Assembly (NCBI GenBank): GCA_050249355.1
Contig: JBFWQQ010000093.1
Coordinates: 1 to 7,246, forward strand
DNA from: CAZAQK01 sp050249355
GTDB lineage: Bacteria > Pseudomonadota > Alphaproteobacteria > Rickettsiales > SXRF01
Length of the DNA: 7,246 nt
Direction of reading: 5' to 3'
Shown: positions 1 to 6,504 of the stretch, piece after piece
Layout of the letters: each line of letters begins with the position of its first letter
Numbering within the stretch: position 1 is the first letter of the stretch
Program-made: the position numbers and the translations under genes
The notes under the pieces: model-generated
Told to the model about the DNA's origin: nothing
What the model saw: the letters and a program-made list of their open reading frames with translations, nothing else
Databases searched by the model: none

Positions 1-273
1 GCTGTCTATCTGCAGGGTATATTCTTCGCCGTTCCACAGTTGCTGGGTCTGGTTGCGCGCCCAGCACACACCCTCGCCTTCGCGCCAGTCATAGGGCAGC
101 ATCTGCACCTGCTCCGGACGGGTGATGACCTGAAAGCAATCGGCATCCTCATCCGGATCGTATTGCCAGCATACTCCAACATTCAGGCGGTCGGGATTCT
201 TGGCTTTTTCAAACAGATCCTGAATGGTATACTGGCATTCACGGTCGCGGTAGCTGGCGATCTGCACGAATAT
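1..273 (-). repeat. Glycosyltransferase module 4, partial (residues 1036-1126)
   Basis: Start of a fourth copy, cut by the window edge after the D1125-S1126 of its DSH motif. The 91 residues visible carry SYRDRE, CWQ (W1071), QYDPDEDADCF (close to module 1), and GVCWAR (close to module 3). The spacing from the opening Ile to the motif Asp is 89, the same as or within one residue of the other copies. At least another 230 or so residues should follow to the left to complete it; more copies cannot be excluded. Confidence -1.
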
Positions 274-3200
274 CTTCGGCTCGCCACCACCTTTGTTCTT
301 GATAGCCAGATTGATCTTCTTATCCGCTATCTCCTTTTTCTCTTCGCCATACACGCCATCACGCGCACGGTGGGAAAATGTGCGCGCTGCGAAATCGACG
401 CCGCTGAACTCTTCGTACTCTTTCAGGCTGCGTTTTTTACCCAACCCGTATTTTCTTATGTCTTTGATCACCTCGGCATCGCTGGATGTTTCCATTCCCA
501 GCAAGTGACGCACCCGCGCGAACGATCTTTTGTTTATCTGCGGCCAGTTTTCATGATCTGAAAAATGGGTGGGGCGTTTATCGCGCTTCCAGTTGTGATA
601 CACTACCGGCTTATTGGGATGGAACAGGTCGAAGCCATGTGTCCACAAGCGTACCGCCAGCGTGATCTCCTCGCCGAAAAAATACAGATGCGGGTCATAC
701 GGTACTTCTTTTACCATACGGCCCGGCCCGAACAGCATGCACCCGCTGGCAAACGCGCCGGGCATGGGTTTTTCCGGCAGCTTGTCCATCTTATAGGCGG
801 GCCGCCCTTTCATCAGCAGGATGCCGTTGTCGTCGAAACGCTGTGCGCCCATACCGTGGATGAAATCCCTGTACAGCGTATCCGGAGGCGTGTAGCCGGG
901 CGGATAGCAGGTCAGGATGGCATGATCATTTTTACAATCGTCCCATAACTGCACCAGCGTTTCATCCCAATCCTGTTCGAAACGCATGTGGCTGTCTATC
1001 TGCAGGCTGAAATCTTCACCCTTGTACAGTTTCTGCAACTCATAGCGTGCCCAGCATACGCCTTTGGATTCACGCGCATCAAACTCCAAAACACGCACCT
1101 GATCAGGATAGGGATAAGGTTCTACAAAGCATTTTTTATCCTCGTCTTTGATGAACTGCCAGCAGATACCCACGTGAATACGCTCAGGGCATTTCGCTTT
1201 TGCGAACAGGTCTTTGACCGTCCACTGGCATTCAGGATCACGGTAACTGGCGATCTGCACGAATATGGTCGGCAACTCCGATTGCTTGGCGGTCTTTTTC
1301 GCTACTTTCTTTTTAGTTGCAGCTTTTCTGGCAGCTGGTTTTTTCGGCGCCACTTTTTTTGCAGCCGGAGCGGTATCTTTCTCTTTCACCGTCTGCCATA
1401 TATCTTCGCGGCTGCTGCCTTTGTCGCGCTCTTCCATGTTCCACCAGCCTTCCTGTGCCTGCTGCGTCACTTCGTTTTTTTTCCAGTCTATCCCTGCGAA
1501 TTTCCAGAATGCGTCCAGTTCCCTTTTATCACCCAGACCATAAAGCTCAATGTCCTTGAGCGCTTCTGCGCTGTCGATTCTTTCCATTCCCAATAGCGCC
1601 CGTCCGCGCGCATAGGCAAGCTGGCTCCTGCGGGTATCGGTGCGGCGGTAATGCTGCAACGGCAGGTGTTGTTCACGCACCCAGTAATGATACAGCACCA
1701 CGCCATCGGGCTGGAACACATCATAACCATGCGTCCAAAGGCGGGCTGCGAAGCTGGTTTCATCGCCATAAAAATGGAAGTGCGGATCGATCGGCACCTC
1801 ATCGAACATGGTATGGTAGGCGAATATGAAATTACCGGCCACGAACGGCGACGGATAAAGCGGCGCGCGGTGCACATCATCACGCCGCACATACACGCCA
1901 GTGATATGGATAAGCTGCGGGTCTTTGTCCTCGCCCAGCTTGCGCACACGGATACGCAATAAATGCCCCGGATGGTACATCCGGTCATCCGGCGGAGTAT
2001 AATTAGACAGGTACGCACTGAGCACCGGCTTTTCCGCGGGGCAACGCGACAGCATGTCGATCAGGGTGTTGTCCCAGCCGGGCTCAAAGCGCATATGGCT
2101 ATCGATCATGAGCACATAATCCTCATCCTTACGCATGCTCATGGCCTGCGCGCGCGCCCAATTCGCCCCTTGGCTGTTGCGGTAATGCATTTCCATCACG
2201 CGACACTGCTTGGGATAATCGCATACGATGCCACAATTCTTATCGGTATCCGGGTCATGTTGCAGGCAGATACCTACCCTGAGGCGTGAATTATCGGTAG
2301 CTTTGGCAAACATGTCGGCCAGCGTCGGGCTTAGCTCCGGGTCGCGGTAGCTGGCGACCGCCACGAATATACGCGGGGCCTCACCCGGCTTGCGCTGGTT
2401 AACCTTTCCAGTATCGTGCCAGTAGCCCATCTTGGCAAAGGGCAGCACCGTGCGCTGTATCAGGTCGATACCATAAAAGCGCAGGTAATCGGCTAGTGTG
2501 CGCTCGGTACCGAGCGAATATTTTTCGATATTCACCAGCGCCTCGGCTTCCGGCGCCGAACCCAGTCCCAGCACATGGCGGTTGCGCATCAGCGACAGGC
2601 GGTTGAGCTTGTTCTGATGGTCGCGGTAGTCCACGGCCCCTTTTGCGCCTTCATGACGACTCCAGTAATGGTACAGCACCACCTTGTTCATGTGGTACAT
2701 GTCGTAGCCATGTGTCCACAACCGAGCGGAGTAATTGATCTCCTCGCCCCAAAAATAAATATGCGGGTCGAACGGCACCTTTTTGAACACATCCGATTCG
2801 GCGAACAGGAAGCACCCCACCCATGTGGCAGTGATCATCGGGTTGGCTGGCACATCCGCGATGGGGATCAGTCTGCGCAGCAAATGCACAATCTGGGCAT
2901 CATTCTCGCGGCCCAGCATGTTCACCCCGGTGATGGGGAACAGGCCCGGTGTTTCCACTTTTTCGTTTGGGGGGGTGTAGCGCGGCGGCCAGCCGGTGAG
3001 CACTTTCTTTTTTGCCGGAATGCCTTCGTACATGTGTATCAGGGTTTCATCCCAGCCCGGCTCGAAGCGCATATGCGCCTGTACCTGCATGGTGTATTCT
3101 TCGCCGGCCCACAGCGACTGCGCTTCCTGACGCGCCCATCCTGCACCCTGCGCATCCCTGATATGGTATTGCAGTACCTTCACCTGATCGGCGCGCGGAT

Positions 3201-3378
3201 ATTCCTCGGCGAAACACTCCATGTCCTCGTCGGGATCGTATTGCCAGCACAGCCCCACGGTAATGCGTTCCGGGTGGCTGGCTTTTTCAAACATATCGCG
3301 CAACGTGGGGTGGCACTCCGGATCCCGGTAGCTCACCATCTGCACAAATATGCGTTTTTTACTGGTATCGCCTGCCAT
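1..3378 (-). CDS. Giant tandem-module GT60-like (PF11397) glycosyltransferase, 3' end cut by the window
   Basis: Reading the minus strand from ATG 3378-3376 gives 1126 codons with no stop to base 1, so the C-terminus lies outside the window. An in-frame TAA at 3387-3385, two codons before the ATG, fixes this start; no clear Shine-Dalgarno precedes it. The protein is a tandem repeat of a module that opens with IFVQ-(I/M)-xSYRD-xE (Ile at residues 10, 337, 705, 1036). About 35 residues later comes a CWQ segment, then an IDSHMRF motif (426-428, 795-797, cut at 1125-1126), and then GEE/GDE followed by RLWTHG(Y/F)D. Each module ends with YxLGxxR and a short helix. These are hallmarks of the GT60/PF11397 family, whose studied member adds GlcNAc to hydroxyproline of cytosolic Skp1 in Dictyostelium; DSH is the metal/UDP-sugar DxH motif. 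No signal peptide or membrane segment is seen, so a cytoplasmic site is inferred. Donor, acceptor and biological role are unknown. The family call is strong; the function is not. Confidence -1.
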   Translation of the reverse strand, partial: MAGDTSKKRIFVQMVSYRDPECHPTLRDMFEKASHPERITVGLCWQYDPDEDMECFAEEYPRADQVKVLQYHIRDAQGAGWARQEAQSLWAGEEYTMQVQAHMRFEPGWDETLIHMYEGIPAKKKVLTGWPPRYTPPNEKVETPGLFPITGVNMLGRENDAQIVHLLRRLIPIADVPANPMITATWVGCFLFAESDVFKKVPFDPHIYFWGEEINYSARLWTHGYDMYHMNKVVLYHYWSRHEGAKGAVDYRDHQNKLNRLSLMRNRHVLGLGSAPEAEALVNIEKYSLGTERTLADYLRFYGIDLIQRTVLPFAKMGYWHDTGKVNQRKPGEAPRIFVAVASYRDPELSPTLADMFAKATDNSRLRVGICLQHDPDTDKNCGIVCDYPKQCRVMEMHYRNSQGANWARAQAMSMRKDEDYVLMIDSHMRFEPGWDNTLIDMLSRCPAEKPVLSAYLSNYTPPDDRMYHPGHLLRIRVRKLGEDKDPQLIHITGVYVRRDDVHRAPLYPSPFVAGNFIFAYHTMFDEVPIDPHFHFYGDETSFAARLWTHGYDVFQPDGVVLYHYWVREQHLPLQHYRRTDTRRSQLAYARGRALLGMERIDSAEALKDIELYGLGDKRELDAFWKFAGIDWKKNEVTQQAQEGWWNMEERDKGSSREDIWQTVKEKDTAPAAKKVAPKKPAARKAATKKKVAKKTAKQSELPTIFVQIASYRDPECQWTVKDLFAKAKCPERIHVGICWQFIKDEDKKCFVEPYPYPDQVRVLEFDARESKGVCWARYELQKLYKGEDFSLQIDSHMRFEQDWDETLVQLWDDCKNDHAILTCYPPGYTPPDTLYRDFIHGMGAQRFDDNGILLMKGRPAYKMDKLPEKPMPGAFASGCMLFGPGRMVKEVPYDPHLYFFGEEITLAVRLWTHGFDLFHPNKPVVYHNWKRDKRPTHFSDHENWPQINKRSFARVRHLLGMETSSDAEVIKDIRKYGLGKKRSLKEYEEFSGVDFAARTFSHRARDGVYGEEKKEIADKKINLAIKNKGGGEPKIFVQIASYRDRECQYTIQDLFEKAKNPDRLNVGVCWQYDPDEDADCFQVITRPEQVQMLPYDWREGEGVCWARNQTQQLWNGEEYTLQIDS
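274..1266 (-). repeat. Glycosyltransferase module 3 (residues 705-1035)
   Basis: Third copy, about 331 residues, and the one closest to a canonical PF11397 domain. It has SYRDPE, CWQ (W740), GVCWAR, D795-S796-H797 with MRF, FFGEE (E903-E904), RLWTHGFD, then a VVYHNWKR segment and RHLLGM. It ends in YGLGKKRSLKEYEEFSGVDF-like sequence. All expected motifs are present, so it is likely active if any module is. At base level it repeats stretches of the other modules, for example near 988-1005 and 1240-1266, consistent with internal duplication. Confidence -1.
1267..2370 (-). repeat. Glycosyltransferase module 2 (residues 337-704, including the basic linker)
   Basis: Second copy. It has SYRDPE (343-348), an intact D426-S427-H428 followed by MRFEPGWDNTL, and RLWTHGYD. 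It differs from the other copies at several otherwise constant sites: L372 replaces the Trp of CWQ, and GDET (D539-E540) replaces GEE. It also has NWAR where modules 3 and 4 have CWAR (module 1 has GWAR). It therefore looks catalytically competent but divergent, possibly with another specificity. The 368-residue spacing to the next module is about 40 longer than the other two spacings, explained mostly by the Lys/Ala/Pro linker at its end. Confidence -1.
1285..1374 (-). other. Lys/Ala/Pro-rich basic linker between modules 2 and 3 (residues 669-698)
   Basis: About 30 residues made almost only of Lys, Ala, Pro, Val, Thr and Arg, with repeats of the KKVAPKKPAA and KKKVAKKTAK type. It resembles bacterial histone-H1-like or AlgP-like tails. 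It is absent between modules 1/2 and 3/4. Likely a flexible, strongly positive tether that could bind nucleic acid or an acidic polymer; the binding idea is inference from composition only. Confidence -1.
2371..3351 (-). repeat. Glycosyltransferase module 1 (residues 10-336), DxH motif degenerate
   Basis: First copy of the module, about 327 residues. It keeps SYRDPE (16-21), the CWQ segment (W45), GEE at 211-213 and RLWTHGYD. At the position of the metal-binding DSH of the other copies it reads Q100-A101-H102, preceded by V99 instead of Ile. The codons (CAG GCG CAT, bases 3081-3073) are unambiguous and the frame around them is intact. The flanking HMRFEPGWDETL is conserved, so the alignment is secure. 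Loss of the acidic residue suggests a non-catalytic, perhaps substrate-binding, module; that is inference. Confidence -1.
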
Positions 3379-3448
3379 GACAGTTTATTTCTGTGTCAGT
3401 TGCCGCCGTAACAGCGGCGGAGCTTGATTTTAAACATTTATAGCGCCT
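3379..3448. promoter_or_regulatory. Divergent intergenic region between the glycosyltransferase and sulfotransferase-like genes
   Basis: Seventy bases separate the two start codons, so promoters for both genes must lie here or inside the opposing gene. An AT-rich block at 3427-3442 contains TTTATA (TATAAA on the minus strand), a possible -10 element for either direction. No convincing -35 partner sits 16-18 bases away on either strand. Neither start has a recognisable Shine-Dalgarno sequence. Shared regulation is plausible from geometry, not proven by a motif. Confidence -1.
3403..3420. other. Perfect 6-bp GC hairpin in the divergent spacer
   Basis: CCGCCG, a 6-base loop TAACAG, then CGGCGG: an exact inverted repeat centred between the two divergent starts. 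On the plus strand it is followed by AGCTTGATTTTAAA, which is not a proper U-tract, so it is not a convincing intrinsic terminator. It could be an operator-like site or a structured 5' leader for whichever transcript crosses it. Confidence -1.
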
Positions 3449-4264
3449 ATGCAAATCCTAGTTTTAGGCATGCACCGTAGCGGTACGTCGCTGGTCACCC
3501 GCCTGATCAACCTGATGGGGGCGCATATCGGCCCGGCCGAGGTCATGTTGAAGCACACGGTCGACAATCCCACCGGCTTCTGGGAGCGCATGGATGTGCT
3601 GCGCGCCAACGTGGAAATACTTAAAAGCCAGCGTTGCAACTGGTACCGGCTACATGACTGGGATACCAGCCATATCACCCCCCCACCCATATCGCGTGAC
3701 ATCATGCAACGTGTGCTGGCCGAAATGAACCGCCACAGCGTATGGGTGATGAAAGACCCGCGCATGTGCCTGACGCTGCCAGCATGGCTGCCCCACCTTA
3801 GCCACCCGGTTGCCGTGATTGCCAGCCGTCACCCGCTGGAGGTGGCACATTCGCTGCAACTGCGTAATGACATACCGCCAAGATATGGTTTGGCCCTGTG
3901 GGAGCATTATGCGGTGCATCTAATACGAAATGCACACAGCCTGCCCCGAATATTTTGCGATTATAACACCATACTGCAAAACCCGCTGGAACAGACCCGC
4001 CTGCTGTGCGACCAGCTAAGTGCGAACAGCCCGCTGCTGATGCTTCCCAGCGCCGATGACATCAAAGCCTTCATAAAACCCGCCATGAAAAAGGCCACGC
4101 AGGAACATGGCGCTCTTAGCGACCACCATCAAATATTGCATGCCATGCTGCAAGGCACAACAAATTGGCAGCCAGACATAGAAATATCTTCGAAATCCCA
4201 GCAGGTTATTGAGGAATTAGGGCCGACATTGTTTCGATATGGAAATATTTTACGCGCGGAATAG
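3449..4264 (+). CDS. Sulfotransferase-like P-loop family protein
   Basis: The 271-residue product begins almost at once with a P-loop, GMHRSGTS (residues 7-14), the 5'-phosphosulfate-binding loop of PAPS-dependent sulfotransferases. Further family signs are NPTGFWERMDV (40-50), the conserved KDPR (102-105) and the 3'-phosphate segment ASRHPLEVAHSL (125-136, with R127 and S135). If active it would move sulfate from PAPS to a sugar or protein hydroxyl; the acceptor is unknown. An in-frame TAA at 3431-3433 leaves ATG 3449 as the only reasonable start. There is no signal peptide or clear membrane helix. It is divergent from the glycosyltransferase gene, suggesting joint action on one glycan or glycoprotein. 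The C-terminal part (from about residue 200) is less conserved and its DNA is visibly more AT-rich. Some bacterial members of this family lack demonstrated sulfotransferase activity, so the activity is less sure than the fold. Confidence -1.
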   Translation: MQILVLGMHRSGTSLVTRLINLMGAHIGPAEVMLKHTVDNPTGFWERMDVLRANVEILKSQRCNWYRLHDWDTSHITPPPISRDIMQRVLAEMNRHSVWVMKDPRMCLTLPAWLPHLSHPVAVIASRHPLEVAHSLQLRNDIPPRYGLALWEHYAVHLIRNAHSLPRIFCDYNTILQNPLEQTRLLCDQLSANSPLLMLPSADDIKAFIKPAMKKATQEHGALSDHHQILHAMLQGTTNWQPDIEISSKSQQVIEELGPTLFRYGNILRAE

Positions 4265-4274
4265 TTAATTTCCA

Positions 4275-4285
4275 TTGACTATAAT
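4275..4285 (+). promoter_or_regulatory. Possible promoter element for the acyl-CoA dehydrogenase gene
   Basis: The spacer after the sulfotransferase-like gene contains an exact TATAAT (4280-4285) overlapping TTGACT (4275-4280). They share a base, so they cannot be the -35 and -10 of one promoter. Either TATAAT is a -10 without a clear -35, or TTGACT is a -35 with a weak -10 near 4298-4303 (TGATAT). Both readings place transcription start before the ribosome binding site at 4324. No terminator is seen upstream, so read-through from the preceding gene is also possible. Confidence -1.
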
Positions 4286-4323
4286 TGTTTCGCTGGCTGA
4301 TATGCTTGCCTGAACCTATTATC

Positions 4324-4328
4324 AAGGA
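4324..4328 (+). promoter_or_regulatory. Ribosome binding site that fixes the dehydrogenase start at 4336
   Basis: AAGGA lies 7 bases before ATG 4336. The frame is open further upstream to a TTG at 4285, but that would add 17 residues with no similarity to the family and no ribosome binding site. ATG 4336 is therefore preferred. Confidence -1.
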
Positions 4329-4335
4329 ACCTGTC

Positions 4336-6504
4336 ATGCCATTAAAGTATTCTGCTCCCCTGAAAGATATTGGATTCGCACTCGAAGCCGCTGGCGCCTC
4401 CGATTCACGCTATGACGATGTCCCCAATATCGAAGTGCTCCGCCCGGATGATAAAGGCGAGGTCATGGGCATGCAGATGCTGGAAAGCGCCGGTGCCTTT
4501 GCGCAAGAAGAATTGCTTCCACTATATAACAAACCATCCAAGGCAAACTATGAGGATGGCGACCATAAGGTGGTTCTGCCTGATGGCTATGAAAGAGCTT
4601 ATAAAGAATATGTGAATCTTGGCCTGCAGAGCATTTCTGCCGCCGAAAAGGACGAAGGCATGGAACTGCCGCGCGCATTAGATGCCGCCGCTACCCAGAT
4701 ACTGTATGCCGGGAATAACTCCTTCACTATCATCCGCGCCCTCACCAAAAGCGTGTATGAAGGCATCAAACACAACGCCAAGGATGCAGAGCCGGGCAAC
4801 GCAGAAGGCAAGCTGAGCAGCGCCCAACGCGACATCATGCTCAAAAAGCTCGCCAGCGGCCAATGGTCCGGCGTCATGTCAATGACCGAACCCAATGCCG
4901 GGAGCGACCTGAGCAACCTCACCACCAGAGCAGACTTGCAGGGCGACGGCAGTTACAAAGTGAACGGCACAAAAATATTCATCACCGCTGGCGACAATGA
5001 GTTTTCCACCCGCGACAAGGATGGCAACATCATCCACCTCGTGTTAACCAAGATTGCTGGCGACAAAGGCATCAGCCTGATGGCCATTCCAAAGTTTGCA
5101 ATCAACGACGATGGCAGCCTCGGCGAAAAGAACGGCGTATATGTCAGCGGTATCGAACACAAAACCGGCATGCATGATTCCGCCACCACCACCATGCAAT
5201 ATGAGGACGCTAAAGGCTGGCTGGTGGGCGAGCGCGAACACGGCCTTGCCGCCATGTTCGATGTAATGAATGAAGCCCGCCGTGCGGTGGGCCGCCAGAG
5301 CCTCGGCATCGCCGACGTAGCCGCCCAGAACGCGCTCGATTATGCTCGTCATAAAGATGAAGGCCGCCGCATGGGCCGTGCCGCCCACGGGCCCGAGGAG
5401 GGAAGCAAGGAGGCCGATCTCATCGCCGTGCACCCGCCGGTGCGCGACATGCTGCTGAAGAACCGTGCGTTCGTGGAAGGCGCGCGCGTACTCGACCTGA
5501 TGACCGAACTTGAGGCCGACAAAGCGGCGCAAGGCGACAAGGAAGCGCAGCAATGGGTGCAGTTGACCACCAACATGATAAAATACCACTTCACCGAAGA
5601 AGGCGACCGCACGGCCGACCGCGCCACACAAATATTCGGAGGTTCTGGTTTCATCAGCGAAACCGGCATTGGCCAACTGGCGCAGGACAACCGAGTCACG
5701 CGCATCTATGAAGGCACCAACCAGATCCAGGCGGTAGCCCTTGTTGGCCGCCAGCTTCCGAATATGCAGATATTTGAAAAGCGGGTGACCGAATTCCTCG
5801 ATACCACCGAGCTGGGCGAAAAATATACCGCACCGCTAAGAGAAGGTCTTGAAGAGTTGCTGAAGGCCACCCAGCATATGCAGACACTGGCAAAGGAAGA
5901 TAAGAATTCGCTTAATGCGGCAGCAGAAGGATTCGTTGATCTGTTTGCCAAAGTGGCGGTGGGATATGCATGGGCCCGTTCTGCTGAACTGGCGCAATCA
6001 AGATTACAGCCCACGGTGCAGCCGCATGAAAAGCTATTCCTTGAAACCAAACTTGCCACTGCCAATTTCTACATGCAGCGCGTGCTGATGCCGCACATCA
6101 AAGGCCAGCATACGGTGATCGGCGCGGGTATTGAAACGCTTGCCATGCCTGACCTCGAGATACGCCGCCAGGATGTTAAGCCGGTAAAACAGCTGGCTGC
6201 CATACCTTTGCGCGAATTGGTGAAAAAGCTTGGCGATCGTGGACTTCCCGATGCAAATGCCGTGGCACAAGCGCGTGTGGACCGGGTGAACCATATTGCA
6301 GATACCATGCCGGAAGCTGAGAAGCGCGATATAGAGCGTACCGCTGCAGAAGTGAAAGCCGACCTTGGGGATGCCCGCAATGGCGACCCGGTGGCCGAAG
6401 CCGTAAAAACCAGGGTCCGTGCGTTACAGCAAAAAAGAGCTGTAGTGGAAGGCTCTGTCCTTGATACTGTCCTTAAAGAGCGCCAGCAGGCTTTAGGGGG
6501 CTGA
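4336..6504 (+). CDS. Acyl-CoA dehydrogenase, long FadE/DmdC-type with extra C-terminal tail
   Basis: A 722-residue flavoprotein expected to oxidise an acyl-CoA to the 2,3-enoyl-CoA and pass electrons to electron-transfer flavoprotein, in the cytoplasm. Order of parts: an N-terminal helical domain to about residue 160; the FAD/substrate beta domain with MTEPNAGSDLS (183-193) and VNGTKIFITAGD; the C-terminal helical domain with NEARRAVGRQSLG (from 312); and IYEGTNQIQ, whose E459 matches the catalytic base of medium-chain enzymes (E376 in MCAD). A PF12806-like domain follows to about 607. KDEGRRMG and HPPVRDMLL place it with the roughly 600-residue FadE/DmdC subgroup rather than classic MCADs. 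Substrate chain length or methylthio specificity cannot be read from sequence, so no symbol is given. Residues from about 608 to 722 form an extra charged, helical tail. The coding region is intact and its stop overlaps the convergent photolyase gene. Confidence -1.
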   Translation: MPLKYSAPLKDIGFALEAAGASDSRYDDVPNIEVLRPDDKGEVMGMQMLESAGAFAQEELLPLYNKPSKANYEDGDHKVVLPDGYERAYKEYVNLGLQSISAAEKDEGMELPRALDAAATQILYAGNNSFTIIRALTKSVYEGIKHNAKDAEPGNAEGKLSSAQRDIMLKKLASGQWSGVMSMTEPNAGSDLSNLTTRADLQGDGSYKVNGTKIFITAGDNEFSTRDKDGNIIHLVLTKIAGDKGISLMAIPKFAINDDGSLGEKNGVYVSGIEHKTGMHDSATTTMQYEDAKGWLVGEREHGLAAMFDVMNEARRAVGRQSLGIADVAAQNALDYARHKDEGRRMGRAAHGPEEGSKEADLIAVHPPVRDMLLKNRAFVEGARVLDLMTELEADKAAQGDKEAQQWVQLTTNMIKYHFTEEGDRTADRATQIFGGSGFISETGIGQLAQDNRVTRIYEGTNQIQAVALVGRQLPNMQIFEKRVTEFLDTTELGEKYTAPLREGLEELLKATQHMQTLAKEDKNSLNAAAEGFVDLFAKVAVGYAWARSAELAQSRLQPTVQPHEKLFLETKLATANFYMQRVLMPHIKGQHTVIGAGIETLAMPDLEIRRQDVKPVKQLAAIPLRELVKKLGDRGLPDANAVAQARVDRVNHIADTMPEAEKRDIERTAAEVKADLGDARNGDPVAEAVKTRVRALQQKRAVVEGSVLDTVLKERQQALGG
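6493..6504. other. Tail-to-tail overlap of the dehydrogenase and photolyase genes
   Basis: The dehydrogenase stop TGA is at 6502-6504 and the photolyase stop TAA (minus) is at 6495-6493, so the two coding regions overlap by 12 bases with no room for a separate terminator. Each 3' untranslated region must run antisense into the other gene. Confidence -1.

Noticed and set aside
40..561. Plus-strand open frame of 173 codons (and similar ones at 565-948, 1651-1962 and 1963-2289)
   Set aside because: All are antisense to the continuous glycosyltransferase frame. They repeat similar pseudo-peptides at the module period because the opposite strand is repeated.
988..1596. Plus-strand open frame of 202 codons with Phe-rich hydrophobic stretches
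   Set aside because: Antisense to module 3 and the Lys-rich linker; the Phe-rich stretch is simply the complement of the AAA/AAG-rich linker codons, not a membrane protein.
1488..2018. Minus-strand open frame of 176 codons
   Set aside because: It is out of frame with the continuous 1126-codon frame that carries the conserved motifs, and its Arg/Ser/Cys-rich product has no domain.
1..3378. DNA-level tandem repeat as mobile element or CRISPR-like array
   Set aside because: The period of about 1 kb is in-frame protein module repetition with diverged codons; there are no terminal inverted repeats, transposase or short direct repeats.
2575..3411. Plus-strand open frame of 278 codons
   Set aside because: It is antisense to glycosyltransferase module 1. 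Its translation has no recognisable domain, while the opposite strand encodes clear family motifs; open antisense frames are expected from the codon bias of this gene.
3403..3420. Intrinsic terminator
   Set aside because: The stem is perfect, but no run of T follows it on either strand, and it lies between two divergent starts where no transcript should end.
5044..5676. Minus-strand open frame of 210 codons inside the dehydrogenase
   Set aside because: Antisense shadow of the FAD and C-terminal domains of a clearly conserved enzyme; no motif of its own.
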